NCBI GenBank assembly: GCA_020809705.1
Contig: CP085825.1
Coordinates: 3,348,001 to 3,412,000 of the forward strand
Reading direction: 5' to 3'
Length of the DNA stretch: 64,000 nucleotides
Origin: Calonectria ilicicola
Taxonomy: Eukaryota > Ascomycota > Sordariomycetes > Hypocreales > Nectriaceae
Part shown: positions 1 to 12,023 of the stretch, piece after piece
Numbering within the stretch: the first letter of the stretch is position 1
How the letters are laid out: every line of letters begins with the position of its first letter
The notes under the pieces: model-generated
The model's database searches: none
Told to the model about the DNA's origin: nothing
What the model saw: the letters and a program-made list of their open reading frames with translations, nothing else
Program-made: the position numbers and the translations under genes

Positions 1-2572
1 CCTGGCCGCAAGCGGTGGATGGGACGTAAGGGAGAGGTACACTGGCCGGCACAAGCCTCAAAGACCGGCGTACAATACACAATAGGCCACCTGCGGCCTC
101 GCTCAATAAGGTCTTTGACCGGCCGCCATGTAGCCCTTCCACAACAACAAACAAGACGCCAAAACTTGGTCTCTTATTGACAGGAGCAAGTCAACAATAG
201 CGGCGGCCTATGAAATGGGCCAGTTGCTGGTCTCGACAAGCGGCCTCGAGTGCGGAGAAGGAAGGATATATCACACCACAAGCAGGCACCCAGCTGCTGC
301 CAGTTTGCATCCCGCTCTTCTTCTTCTTCTCTCCATCGCTCTCACGCACAGAATGCACATTTTCGGTCTCGTCCCATCATTATCAAACCTTTTCCCGTGC
401 ATGTAAGCCCCGTGATAGTCCCGCCGTTGGGATTCTCCGCTTGCGCAAAAATTCACCAGACCGTTGCCGTCATCATTGTCGTCAAGGTCCCGCGGTAATC
501 GACATATCCGGGAGCATCGAGTCGAGTCTCCCGGTCAAACCTAGCCTAACCCGGCCGTTTGCCGTTTTCGCAGCATCTCTTGATCTGGAAGCATTACTGG
601 CGGCACGCCCAAGCACAGACACAAGCAAAGAACCATCGTCTTCTGCAGCGCTCGCCCATCCGCACGCGGATCCCTGCCCTGCTCGCACCGAATTTCCCCA
701 GGCGAGAGACAGAACACGCTACGACACGACACAATTGGCACAAACGTGACCCAGGTACGTACGGGAAGAGAAAGATGTACTGCGCTGTACCTGGCACGCC
801 CCCATGCCCATGCTGCTTCAATCGCTCACCCCCAACAACCCCCCCAATCCCAAGCCCAAGCACAAGCCCAAACCCAGCCCCCCTCCCTTTACCAACCCCC
901 CCCAAGAGCGTGCCTTGGGTGCGTGTCTCTAGCGCAACGCAGCGAGACGACGCGGTACGTGACGGATGTACCTCGCGGTAGAGGCAGTATGCAGGAGTGA
1001 GGAGTGGGAGTATGAGCCAAGCCCAAGCCCCCCCGTGTGATGTCTGTTCCCCCCAGTCCCCAAGGCTGTCGGCCCCGGTCCCCTTCACTCTGCTCCACGC
1101 CCATTGCGCGCAGCTCCTTGGCTCTCACTCTCGCTCTGGCTGGCTGAGTGACCGACGCTTGTTGAGAGGGACTGTCGTGGTGGTGACCTGTGGATGACTC
1201 CTGTACAAGGGACCCCCCCCTTCTGCTGGGATGGAGCCAAAGTACCTCACGGGCGCCACAACCACTCCCTCCACGCACAGAACTGAGCAGGGTACATCCG
1301 TCCACCCCAAGTCCCCACTGGATGTGGGCAGTGGGTAAGGCAGCCCACTGCGCTGCACTGCGCTCGCGAGCTTTGGCTGCTTTGGTGGTTTGGCTTGGTG
1401 GTTTGGCTCGCCTGGGTTGGCCTGCTCCCGTTTCCTCTAGTCTGATAAAACTACCCGCGTACCTCTCCTCCAGTCCTTTTCCTCCTCTCCCATCCTCCTC
1501 CTACCTTCAACCCGCAACCTCCCTCCTCTCCTTCCTCTCCCTCTTCCTCATCCATTCATTCCCTCATTTCCAATCCGTCTCCTCCTGACTCGATCGCAGG
1601 CCGCAGACGCGCTTTGGACGAGGAGAAAGAATCTCACCGTGGGCTTCCGCTTGACTCCCTTTCCCAGCCCGCCCTATTAAAGGCCCGGACCCAGGAGCTG
1701 TGAGACGGCACCCCGAAAAGGACGGTCTGCAGAAAAGTGAATCAAACGACACCTTTGCTGGTATTTCGCTTTTGCCTTCCGCCCCGGCTTGTTCTCCCCC
1801 TCCAGCTTCTCCTTCGACGCTGCAAATTCCTTCCAATCCCGATTCGGCATTCAGTCCCATCCACTCTCTCCGTCGCCGCATATCGACTCGCTCCGCTCCC
1901 TTTTCATGAGACGATTCTTGGTGTCCTTCCCGAGACTTTGTTCATCGACGTCTTTTCTTTTTGACTCTCCGTCAGTCCTAGTCTTGTCAATTCTCGACCC
2001 TCGAGCCAGGCACCTTTTTTTTTTTTCTCCTCCAACCAGTGGATTGTCAAAATTCTCCGGTACGCAGTCTCGGAGCATCAGAGAATCCGCAACCCACACA
2101 ATTCTCAGCGCCACTCCCCAACCACCATCGCTGTGTGTGTGACCGGTCCATTTCGTCCTCCCAACAAAGATTCAGTGACCAATTTTCATCCCGATCGTTT
2201 GAGCGTGAGCAGGTACGTAGCTGGCAAGAACAGCCGACAATTATGTCACCATTCGAAATCTAATCCTCGCTCCCCCTTCCAGCCGCATGCCGAGGATTCG
2301 TTCCCGCATACCTTGACCCCCTCCACCTCGACCTCAGTCCTGCAGAATTGCCCCGTGGGAGACGTTAGCTCGTTTTTCCCACTTGATCTCAGGACAGTGT
2401 CTCACTCTCGGATCCCTGACCACATCCCCGACCTGTGGTGGTAAGCCTCCCTCTTTCCTCTGCCCACCACCCTTGCCCGTGCCAATGACCTCGTTCTCCC
2501 GTGCCAACACGGCCTCTATCACCCAAGGGATGATTCTCTAAAACCGCAGGCTGTCGCACCCCTGGACTCTGC
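1..2572. other. long intergenic region / distal cyclin leader
   Basis: No gene is supported here. The stretch is rich in short C/T tracts, notably about 1437-1590 and 1780-2040, and holds a small imperfect CCCAAG-type hexamer run at about 846-880. Short ORFs occur in several frames on both strands but have poor codon use and no recognisable domain. The pyrimidine-rich part is typical of filamentous-fungal promoters and 5' leaders. It probably serves the cyclin gene at 2962, but the transcription start cannot be read from sequence. Confidence 0.5.
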
Positions 2573-2773
2573 ATGAGTTGTCTTGGTGCACTGAGATTTT
2601 CAGATCTCCTATGCAATAGAACTATATGCTGATACGTATCCCGTCCTTCTAGAACCCTTGAGTCGACTTCGTTTTGAAACGACCCCTTTTCCGATCCCTT
2701 TCCTTGCCTCCACACATTCATTGTCTTCATGCTCCTGGCTTCGTTTACCAGCCACGGTCACTCGTTTTGTTAA
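2573..2773 (+). promoter_or_regulatory. cluster of short upstream ORFs before the G1 cyclin
   Basis: Four short ATG-initiated reading frames lie just upstream of the cyclin start: 2573-2632 (19 codons), 2611-2619 (ATG CAA then stop), 2626-2652 (8 codons) and 2729-2773 (14 codons). No further ATG occurs between 2774 and the cyclin ATG at 2962. Yeast CLN3 is known to be translationally restrained by a leader uORF, so these could act likewise if the transcript starts upstream of them. That is inference; transcript boundaries are unknown. Confidence 0.4.
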
Positions 2774-2961
2774 TCTTTTTCACCACGCTCTTTAATATCT
2801 TAATACCCTAATACCTCGGTGTGCATCACTCCTTCACACATCCGAGTCAATCGCTCATTCGATCGTCTCCGACCAAGATTCCTGGGGAACTTCACAGTCT
2901 CTCATTGACCTCAACACACAAACGATTACATTTTTACATCGTTCTACACACATCGCCCAAC

Positions 2962-4220
2962 ATGGCGTACTCTCACCCCGACAACACTTTTTTCGTCGAG
3001 TCCGATGAACCTCAACACTCGAGAATCAACCCTCGCGATGCCGCTAAGATGATTGCCCGCAACCGACAAGATATTATCGCCGGCGAGCTGTCCCGGTTAG
3101 CAGGCGATGAGTACTTGGAGGATATCATGCAACACATGAGGCACATGGAGGTAAGTCTACACATTACCACCGTGTCCCTGACCTTGGCTTTGTGCTCTAT
3201 GCTAACCCAGACTAGGACGAGACACTGCCAGATGCTACTCTCATCGACATGCAGCGCGAGATCCAGTGGTTCATGAGACCCTACCTCATCGATTTTCTCA
3301 TCGAGGCCCATGCTGCCTTCGCACTCCTCCCCGAGACACTCTTCCTCACAGTCAACCTCCTGGACCGATACTGTTCAAAGCGAGTCGTGTACAAGCAACA
3401 CTATCAGTTGGTGGGCTGCGCTGCTCTGCTCATCGCTGCCAAGTATGGTGATAAGAAGGACCGTGTGCCCCAGATCCACGAGCTCAACAATATGTGCTGC
3501 GGCCTATATGATGCCGGCATGTTCACCCAGATGGAGATGCACGTCCTCAACACCCTGGAGTGGACCATTGGTCACCCTACTGTCGACTTCTTCTCCCAGC
3601 TGATGGCTGCCGAGGAGGGTGATGACCGAGAAGTTGAACACATGGCCGCCTACCTCAGCGAGATTGCTCTCTACCACCGCGACTTCGTATCCACCAAGCC
3701 CTCAATCATGGCCCGAGCCTCGCTTGCCCTAGCCCGAGCTATCCTCGGCCGCGCCGAAGTCAACGATGGAGAATGGGACCACACTGAGAACCTCACTCTC
3801 CTGACCCTTTCCCATCACCTCCACCAGCCCTCGCCTACCCTGGGACGCAAGTACTCCACCCCCAACCTATCCCGGGTCTCTCAGAAGCTCGCCGACTTCA
3901 TGGCTGAACAGGCCGCCATCGCTCGCCGCACCGCCAACCCCCCCTCGCCTCCTACTGAGCCCGCTGCCAAGCACTCTAACATCTACAGCACACCTCAAAA
4001 GGGACACAGCAACATGGTATTCGATGGTTACCTAACTCCTCCCATTACCCCTGACGGAAACTGCATAGTGGGCAACAACCACAATATGGCCAAGGAGACA
4101 TACCACCAATTACCTCCACGATGCCCTGTGACACCCACACCTCAACACCCCAGTTCCGTTTACGGTCAACACCCACAATACACCAGCTATGTGGGACAGC
4201 ATGGTATGCATCAACAATAG
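2962..4220 (+). CDS. G1 cyclin, Cln3/Puc1-like
   Basis: Two exons, 2962-3150 and 3216-4220, encode 397 residues. The 65-nt intron starts GTAAGT and ends CTAACCCAGACTAG; only the second AG keeps the frame. The cyclin box begins around residue 75 with MQREIQWFMRPYLIDFLIEA, followed by LLDRYCSKR and ALLIAAKYGDKK. The later segment with MCC...FTQMEMHVLNTLEW resembles the Cln3/Puc1 type of G1 cyclin rather than mitotic B cyclins, and no N-terminal destruction box is evident. Such cyclins activate the Cdc28/Cdk1 kinase for entry into S phase. The C-terminal third is Pro/Ser/Thr-rich with several TP and SP sites (TPQK, TPPITP), plausible CDK phosphorylation and turnover signals. The start was chosen because it is the first ATG in frame after an upstream non-ATG stretch and has an A at -3. 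Family assignment is firm; the exact orthologue is less so. Confidence 0.9.
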
Positions 4221-6675
4221 TATGGTTGGTGGAACGTGCCGGACCCCAGATTTCTGTAACCTTACATCAACAATCAAGGCCTTGTTGCCGCTCGACAACC
4301 CGCGTGGCAAAGGCCTAGCTCCTTTGTTCACAAACCCTTGACCCGACATTCTCGCACTTGTTTTGATGCCACTCGCATGGTAACACAACAGAATGATCTA
4401 TCTTTCATTTACGTCTTGGCATTTAGCGACTGCTTTTCTTTTATGTTTTCTTTTGCGAACCAAAAATTCCTGCAAGTCTTTCGGCACCCAAAAAAACGGA
4501 ATACGGATCATACCCCCTATTATTTTTTTTTTTTCTCTCTATTTTCTTTCTACAGCAAATTTTGGCACGTTATGGCCTCTCGATGATTTGTCTCCTCTGA
4601 TTCAGGAGGAATTTTCATGCGGAAAGTGAAGAAGCAACGGGGTTACCTCTCGGAGGAAATGTTTGAAGGAATAGAGTACAATTGGGCTAAGGCCGGCCTC
4701 GACACGGGAACCACCGAGAATGCACGAAAGGAAAAGAGATCCCTCCGCGATGGAAACAAAAGGATACCCACAGAAGGGAGGAAACAGGGATGGCTTGCAT
4801 TTTTTTTGAAGGGGCAGAGGGGACGAAAAAGTCCGTCCTCTGTCTGGTACGATGAGGCGGTTCATACTCTTCGCGATACACAGCATAACGACTGTATAAT
4901 TCTTTCGGAGGTTTTATGAGGGACGATGGATCTTGGCTGGGAATAGCCGCATCGTTCCGGGGAAGGGACTTACGGCGCCGATGTGCGCCTCATTTGGATC
5001 TACGGAGCAAGCTTGCCTTATTCCGCTAACCTTCTCCCGAGCCCCCGTCCTGTGTATAGGTAGTTGTAACAGGCACAAAAAAAAGAAATAAAAATCTCTT
5101 CATTTGATAGTTCCTCTATGTGTGATGTGACTCAATGCCATGTGAAAATGGGATGTATATTTGCAGGTACAGGTACTTGCATGTTAATAATACGTTGAGC
5201 AATGTTATACCATGCGATATAATAATGTCTATCGCTGGGAACTCCACTCACGATGTATGCAGTCTTGGTTTGGCGGTGCTGTCTCAGTTCATGATCTAGA
5301 ATGAGAGTTATACCAAAGGAACATTAAAGCCAGAATTTTCCTAGCTCCGTCTGTCTAGTCGATGGAAAAAAGGCTTGCGGAAATGGAGGGCTTTTGCCTT
5401 GGAGATGTAAAAGTCAGTCCACGAAAGGATCTAGATTCGGACGGACCCAGAGGCGGTGACGTCAAACACTGTCATGTGGAGATGGTGCAATCTCAGGCAC
5501 AGCCAAACAGGTGCGGCAAAGCACAGGCGCTAAAGCGTCACCGCCAGAGTGTTCTGGCGGTCGCCGTTTTAGAGGACGGACGTCTCTTTCTCCCTCATTT
5601 CGAGCCCCTGAGCTAAACGGCGCGGCCCCATGATCCCCTGGTCTGTGTGTGCATGTACTGGTGTGCTGGCAGGAGGTGCGTCGCATATGCGAGGAGGAGC
5701 CTCTGCAATCTCAACAGGCCACTTGACGCGGGTCTGCGATGGGTTGGGGTTGCGCCGATGCGTGTGTCCATGTAGATAAATTTAGGGCCTAGGAGAGAAC
5801 CGTAATTGCCCGTCATGCTGAGAGTGGGGAATTTTCGGAGCGGCAGCATGGGTTAGGGATCATGTTTGAACGTGTAGCCGATCCCATGACTACCAACGCA
5901 GCATTGACTCGAGCATTCCATGACAAACTTGTAATTTCCAAAGATTCATGGAGATAAAAAACATGTTCGGATGAATTAGCCCGTTTTTTGTTAATAAAAA
6001 ATCCCGCTAGAACTGGTCAAGGATTCACAGGTTGGGTGCGATAAGCCATGTTAGTTGCATCTCGTTTACACCTGTAGGGTAAGACTTGTGGTGCCACCAG
6101 AGCTCGGCCGAGAGGGCTCAACAAGGCAAACTGCGGATCTCTCGGTGTTCACCTGAGCCACTCTTGCGCGCGCGCGCATGCAGGTTCATTAAACGATGCA
6201 TCCTATGATGCTTCTTACAGTATGGTATATGTGCGGTACGTAAGTATGCAGATGCACGTCAGACGCCATCTTGTTCATTAATATCGTGGATACGATGGCT
6301 TGCAAACTACCGAGGACGATGGGTTCTTCCCTGCTCCCCCCAAGTCCCACCGATTTGTGCCGTTGCACGGTCCCCGTTGGGGTCTCTAATAATTCTTTTT
6401 TTTTTTGCTCTGTTTCCACACACACACCCCCTTCTCGAAAGCGAGCTGTGGCGCAGAATTTTCGGGTCAGATTGACGTGAGCCACACCAAGCCACCGTCA
6501 ACCACACACTCGTCGAATTGGGACTAGCGCCATAAGGCTGAAGGTTGTCAGCGAAGCTCCAAGCTGATGCAACCAGATTGGCTGGGCTTTTTTTCGTTGC
6601 ACCGCCAAAGCTATTTGTCGCAGCCGCAACAGAACAACGCGCCCGCAGCACGCCACCACATTCACCACATCCACC
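4221..6675. other. intergenic region, no gene seen
   Basis: About 2.4 kb between the cyclin stop and the Cyp10 start. It begins with the cyclin 3' UTR, which has T-rich tracts around 4522-4535. A short alternating GC run lies at about 6165-6177. Small ORFs occur at 4617-4919 and 5362-5616 but show no domain or convincing codon use. Confidence 0.5.
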
Positions 6676-7248
6676 ATGTCTGTCACACTCCATACGTCGC
6701 TAGGCGACATCAAGGTTGAAGTCTTTTGCGAAAGCGTCCCCAAGACGGCAGAGGTACGTGTGTTCCATCTTGCATTGACCCTCACAGCCTCGTCATCATG
6801 GCGTGCTAACAGCTTGCTCCAGAACTTTCTTGCCCTCTGCGCGTCCGGCTACTACGACCAATCGCCCTTCCACCGACTCATCCCAAACTTCATGGTCCAG
6901 ACGGGTGGCCCCGCCACGCCCTCACCCCCCGAGAACCCCAAGGGTGGACGAAGCATCTGGGGCGGTGTCTTTGACGACGAGATCCGGCCCACGCTCCGGC
7001 ACAGCGCGCGGGGCATGGTGGCCATGGCGAACAAGGGACCTGGCACCAACGGCTCCCAGTTCTTCATCACGTTTGACAAGGCGCCTCACCTGGACGGCCT
7101 CAACACTGTGTTTGGCAAGATCATTGGTGACGAGGGCTTGGCGACCCTGGCCAAGATGGAGGCTCTGGAGGTGGACCGAAAGAACCGACCCAAGGAGCCT
7201 TTCAAGATTGAAAAAGTTACGATTCACGCGAACCCGCTTGCGGGATGA
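6676..7248 (+). CDS. peptidyl-prolyl isomerase, PPIL3/Cyp10-type cyclophilin
   Basis: Two exons, 6676-6753 and 6823-7248, give 167 residues, close to the roughly 160 of PPIL3. The 69-nt intron (GTACGT...GCTAAC...CAG) is in frame and stop-free, so reading through it would give a false insertion of 23 residues. The cyclophilin fold spans the whole protein: LHTSLGDIKVEVF, then FHRLIPNFMVQTGG carrying the catalytic Arg, Phe, Met and Gln, then GTNGSQFFITF and NTVFGK. The position equivalent to Trp121 of CypA is His, as in other PPIL3 proteins. This family is associated with late spliceosomes. The neighbouring minus-strand gene ends 174 bp downstream, so the pair is convergent. A second spliceosome-type cyclophilin, Cwc27, lies 6 kb away. 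Confidence 0.93.
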   Translation: MSVTLHTSLGDIKVEVFCESVPKTAEVRVFHLALTLTASSSWRANSLLQNFLALCASGYYDQSPFHRLIPNFMVQTGGPATPSPPENPKGGRSIWGGVFDDEIRPTLRHSARGMVAMANKGPGTNGSQFFITFDKAPHLDGLNTVFGKIIGDEGLATLAKMEALEVDRKNRPKEPFKIEKVTIHANPLAG

Positions 7249-7422
7249 TTCACGACACGATAAAAAAAAAGGAGTTCCCCGCCGAACGGCGACCAACACG
7301 AGCATTCGCATTATGATATAATTAATCATGAGAGATCGAACCAAGTTTCTTTTTTTTAAACAAGAGGTCCAGCATCCACACAGGATACTAGACTGACGGC
7401 GAACAACCACCCTGCAAAATGT

Positions 7423-8331
7423 TTAATCCTTCGGATCACTTGGCCATTGCATCTCCTTGGCCGTGTATTGGGCTATCCGCGTTCCGCAAGACAACTCATT
7501 GTCCGAGGTTGACACCCATATCATGTCTCGCCAGCCTCTTGTCTCGATCTGTTTCATCATATCCAGCAGCTCGGATGCAGACCGTCCATTTAGTTTTCTG
7601 GTACTATGGACTGTGTTGTGGCCACCAATATCTTCAATATTCAACACCCAGGCCCGTTGATCTTTCTGATAAGGTGGGAAGTATTGAGCATCATTCTCGT
7701 CAAGATGGTCGATGATGACTTTGCAAAGATGCTTCCACCCAGTCCGATCGTCCAGTTTCCTCTTGGCCTTGCTCTCCCTGGTAGATTGCAGCTCTCTGAC
7801 TTTTCGCTCCTTTTTGGCTCTGATTTTGAGCAGCCGCTCAAAATATCTGCGGATATTGCTCGTGCAGTCAAAGTGTATGGCATACAATTTCCCTTCAAGC
7901 ATCATTAACGCTTCTTGTCGATGCTTCTTGATGCTCTCCTCCTCGCTCATCTCGCAGGATTTAGTCGATCCACATTGGCAAAACTGCGCACAAGCAAAGG
8001 ACGATGTTTGGTTGCTTGTGCCAAACCAGCTGGCCTTTTTGCTATCTGGCATGGCGTGTGTGGCCCGTTGCTGATCTACAAGAATCAAAGGACGAAGATG
8101 TCGAGCCTCGCTGTCATTTGTCTGCTTGGTCGAGCTTGCACACTGCGCAGGATGTGGAGCTAGGGGAGGGCGGCATATAGAGTAATACCATTTATCGATT
8201 GAATTTATTTTGATCGAACAGGCCCATGGACTATTCACCGCATCAGTCTCAATTAAGATGCTTAGTTTGGGAGAGGCCGGAGCCAGGAAACCTAGATAGT
8301 GCCCTAAGAATGAAAAATTTAGCCATGACAT
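7423..8331 (-). CDS. hypothetical protein, Cys-cluster and basic helix
   Basis: One uninterrupted frame from an ATG at 8331 gives 302 residues; an internal ATG at 8052 would give 209. I recognise no family. Around residues 113-126 there is a small cysteine cluster (CAQFCQCGSTKSC). A strongly basic, probably helical or coiled stretch follows, with KIRAKKERK and REL..TRESKAKRK at about 170-195, then a mixed C-terminal part with many Trp, Tyr and His. The ordinary amino-acid mix and long open frame favour a real gene. The first 93 residues are less convincing and may be leader. It converges on Cyp10. It looks lineage-restricted; no function is proposed. Confidence 0.55.
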   Translation of the reverse strand: MSWLNFSFLGHYLGFLAPASPKLSILIETDAVNSPWACSIKINSIDKWYYSICRPPLAPHPAQCASSTKQTNDSEARHLRPLILVDQQRATHAMPDSKKASWFGTSNQTSSFACAQFCQCGSTKSCEMSEEESIKKHRQEALMMLEGKLYAIHFDCTSNIRRYFERLLKIRAKKERKVRELQSTRESKAKRKLDDRTGWKHLCKVIIDHLDENDAQYFPPYQKDQRAWVLNIEDIGGHNTVHSTRKLNGRSASELLDMMKQIETRGWRDMIWVSTSDNELSCGTRIAQYTAKEMQWPSDPKD

Positions 8332-9746
8332 TGGTCGGAATTTCGGTGTTATAGAGATCTTGCTACATGTTGACTTATGTGACCTTCATCACGAGTGGTG
8401 GTATTTATGAAAACCGAGTCTCTTTCATCATTGAAAGAACACTGGAACGGTAGCCATTGTCTTGACGCACCCTTTGAACCTAATTTTAAGCGATGAACAA
8501 TGAAGAGGTGGACTTGATCTTTGTTTGGTTTGCCAGCAATGACTTCTTTTTTTTTTAATGACCAAATCCAAGCCTTGACCCGAATCTTTGAAAGACATAC
8601 TCAGCTATTCTAAAAAACCAAGATTCTGGAGCCGTGCTGTATAATGCACTGCTTGAAAGGTTGTGCCCCTGTGGTTTCTTTCCCTCGAATATCACCAAAT
8701 CCCATATTAACCCTTTCCAACCATCACCTTCAGAGGAAAAAAAAACGGAAATAAATAAAATAAAGATTATATATAAATTATTTTGGTTATTTATTTTATT
8801 TATCAGTAGCGGGAAATGCAGAGAGGGAGGAAACTTGTAAGGATCGAGGAGAAAAACATGTTCCTCGTCAGGCACAGGGCACTTATAGTTAGTCCCAATG
8901 AATGATCGAAAAAAAGAAACCAAAAAAACATCTTCACATTGTATCATTGCAAAAACAGCTACTCATTTACTCACCAATTGAGTCGAGTTCTCATTTGTAG
9001 AATATAGGGACCAAACAACTTGGCTAATGCCCGGGACTCTGCTTGGAAAATATTTTTGCATGCCATCATCTCTTGTGTCCGAGTTGTGTCATGTATCTGC
9101 CTAAACCAAGAAAGACTTTGTTTTTTTTCTCTGTGACTCATGATATACGAGACGAGAGGCATCCTTGGCGTGGATCTCGGAAGGTCTTATACATTCAAAG
9201 TGTGTTCAATACGTCTACAGCATCGGTGCCTGTATATGAATCACATGCCAACAGTTCACTCCTGGAGAAAGTAGATATGGTAGAAAAATACATATGCAGG
9301 AATAAATACTCATAATTTCTGATGCCCTGAGCATCAAATCACAGCCTGTTCTGCAATCTATGAAACCTGGCCTCCACGCCCTGAAAGCTATCCTTGTCCT
9401 GGTAGCAATAAATGCACTCATTCCCAAAGCCAACCAAACCCGCCAATTTACTTTTTTCGTCATCTCTTTATCCATTTTTTATGGGACGAGCACGAGGACT
9501 ATCATAAATCTCCATGTGCTCGCCTCTATGTCGATATGTATGGAATGCAAAAAGTACGCGCAGAAAAAAATCGCTCAGACACTCAACCAATTCGAATTAA
9601 AGCCGTGTATTCTTGTATAAAAAAAACCCAGGCCGCCCGTTTATTTGGGTATCACGTCGACGTCTGGGTAAGTAGAAGGTAATGCGAATAAGGCCAAAGG
9701 CGTGCTTTGTCCTTTACGCAAGTTAGGATTGCTCCTGGTATCTACC
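8332..9746. other. intergenic region, no gene seen
   Basis: Apart from the AT-rich inverted repeat at 8749-8803 this 1.4 kb shows only scattered A/T tracts. A 130-codon minus-strand frame at 8555-8947 runs through low-complexity AT sequence and is not supported as a gene. The right end is the Hsf1 3' UTR. Confidence 0.5.
8749..8803. repeat. (AAAT)n inverted repeat
   Basis: The left arm AAATAAATAAAATAAAG is mirrored about 20 bp later by TTATTTATTTTATTTAT, so a single strand could fold into an AT-only hairpin. The same kind of structure recurs at 35.7, 44.8, 50.35, 55.3 and 62.9 kb. Confidence 0.7.
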
Positions 9747-12023
9747 TCAGCCCACACGCTGTCGCTTTACCCCACGCTCTGGACTACCATTGAATCCCAA
9801 GTCTGTCCGCGGTATTTCCTCAGTTCCAGCAGGGCTCGGTGTGTTGTTTTTGAGGCCTAGGGTGTGGTCGTGGCCAGGTTTCAACGATTGATTGAGAGCA
9901 TTGTTCGGGTCGGCATCGAGAGCAAAGTTGAAATCGTTTCCATCTCCCCCAAAGTTGCCGTCGTTAAGGAATGCGCTACTGTCAAAGAATTGATCCAAAT
10001 CAACAGGTGGAGGATCGAAGTACGCTTCTGCTCCCTCGCCAATGCCGGGTATATGTCCAGAGGGACTTAAAGGTCCAAGCAATGAACTTAGCTCGCTGAT
10101 CTTGGCGTCTTGCTCTCGTTGTAACCGTTGCAACTGATCTAAATCAACTTGATTTGAGCTAATCTGGTTCAAGGATGGGGGTATCATAGGATTTTGCATG
10201 ATGGGCGAGAGTGAAGGGGGAGGGTTGACCTCAACTGGGGGTGGTGACACAGAGGCTGAGTGTATAGTGGGAAGATCGAGAGTGGTCGGGTTAGAGGTGA
10301 CTGAAATGGGCTTGGAGGATGGCGCAGAAGTTGCGGCCATCAAGTCGACAAGCTTGTTTCTCTGAGCATTGTTGAGTGTGGTTGGCGTATTGGCCACCAT
10401 TTCGGCAGCCTTGGGAAGGTCCAGCCCATGAGAGTTGGATGCGTTATGGTCGTTGATAATCTTCATCATCTGCTCATGAGGGTTTGCCTCCAACTCTTGA
10501 CGAAGGCTGGGTGATGTTGTGTCAGATGGAGATCCCTCGTTAATTTCCGTGACATGGCCCATCTCAGGGTTGTGATGGCCAACGGGTTGATACGAGCTGC
10601 TTCCAATAGACGAGTTTCTTGCTGAGGGGGCGCGGCTATTCTGGTTTGGGATAGGTGGGAGTAATCCGCGAGCCTTCTTGTGAGGAGTTCCAAACGAGGA
10701 TGGGTCCATCTGAGCTTGGATGAAGTCACCGAGGTCAACAACACTGCCATGCTGGGCCGCTTGCTGTCCTTGGTTTGCCATCAAGCTTGAAATGATATCG
10801 CTGACGTTTTGACTAGTTCCTTGGTCCTCCAATGTCTTTCGGAATACATTGGCGAGGAAGCTCAATATCGCATTGATCGAGTTCTGGTGTCGGTCGTGCT
10901 GAGTTTGAAACAGGACAGCTTGGTTATATAACTCGTGGTTGTTCCTCTGTAGCTGGTTGATGGCATTGAGGATCAGCTTTTGCTGCTCCCGTACCTTGTT
11001 CAGTTCCTCTCGGATGACAGCCATCTCCTTCTTTGGCAAGGGCTGGGATTCGCTCGTAGGCAGAGACCTGCCTGTGGGCACGTTGGAACCGCTCAGCCCT
11101 TGGCCAATCGTCTCCTCACCAGCGACTTCTTCTTCACTGTCGTTTTCTCCCTCAGCGTTCTTGTTCCCCTTCTTTGATTTGCTCCCGCTCTTTGGCTTGT
11201 TGATCAACCAGAGCAGGTTGGGATGCCCCCGTCTGAAGTATGGGTTCGAGTACTCGCTCGGGCTCTTGTTTTTACGCTCACTCGCTCGCATGGAGTTATC
11301 TGAAAGACCCACGCGTTTGTGAAACCCGTACATGTTGAGTTGTCGGACGAATGAGGCATAGTTGTTGTGTTTGAACAGCTCTGGGATCAAAGTTTTGGCG
11401 AACTCATCTTCATCTAGTACGATGAACGAGTCTCCCTTTTCAGACCATCTAATCAGGTCCTCATTCTTACGCTCTTCGAGAAAACTAAATCACTGTCAAT
11501 ATTTCTACTTTTTAAAAAAGTCCCGGTGAGCTGAAACTTACCTGCTCAGTTTCTGCACAAATGGTGGAATTTGTTTACGCTTTGCTTGAGCCTCTCTCTT
11601 GGCTTTTTGCGCCAGCTCCTCCAACACCTCAATGTTATCTTGCTCGTTTGGGTTTTCGGAGTTATTTTGCGCAAGTAAAGAGTTTTCATCTCCTATGAGT
11701 TTGGCCCATGAGTCTGACGAGGCGTCAAAACCCGTTCGCGGGTTTGTGGGGACAAGGGCCTGATTCATTTGGCGCCGAGCGAGACTGTTAGATGGAGTAG
11801 ATACTGTCTGAGGGAACTGGGACTGAGCTGGAACAAGGCCAAACGAGTTGCCCGCATTGGTGGTGCTGTCGACAAAGCCAGTCCCGTCACCAATACTATT
11901 CCATCGCATCATTTGATCCCCCGTCCCGTTCCCCGAGGCGAACGGACGCTGCATTTGTTGTTGAATCGGCACGATCGGTGCTGCACCTGGAGCTGCTCGT
12001 TTTCTGGAGTTGGGCGCCGACAT
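9747..12023 (-). CDS. heat shock transcription factor Hsf1
   Basis: Two exons on the minus strand, 11542-12023 and 9747-11484, with a 57-nt intron (GTAAGT donor, TTTAG acceptor) that splits the DNA-binding domain. The protein is 739 residues. The HSF winged-helix domain covers about 149-260: IPPFVQKLSS, LIRWSEKGDSFIVLD, FKHNNYASFVRQLNMYGFHK (the recognition helix), ending NPYFRRGHPNLLWLINKPK. A coiled coil for trimerisation follows at about 315-382 (MAVIREELNKVREQQKLI and onward). The rest is Ser/Pro/Asn-rich, with an acidic Phe/Asp-rich C-terminus that looks like an activation domain. Hsf1 binds arrays of nGAAn in the nucleus and induces chaperone genes; Hsp70 at 52924 carries such an array. 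The first in-frame ATG at 12023 was chosen; the frame is open but ATG-less upstream. Splicing through the domain makes the call secure. Confidence 0.96.

Noticed and set aside
2647..2654. TTCTAGAA as a heat-shock element in the cyclin leader
   Set aside because: Only two inverted units and no third nGAAn at the right spacing; expected by chance in 64 kb.
8555..8947. 130-codon minus-strand ORF
   Set aside because: Much of it is translated from AT-only hairpin sequence; no domain.
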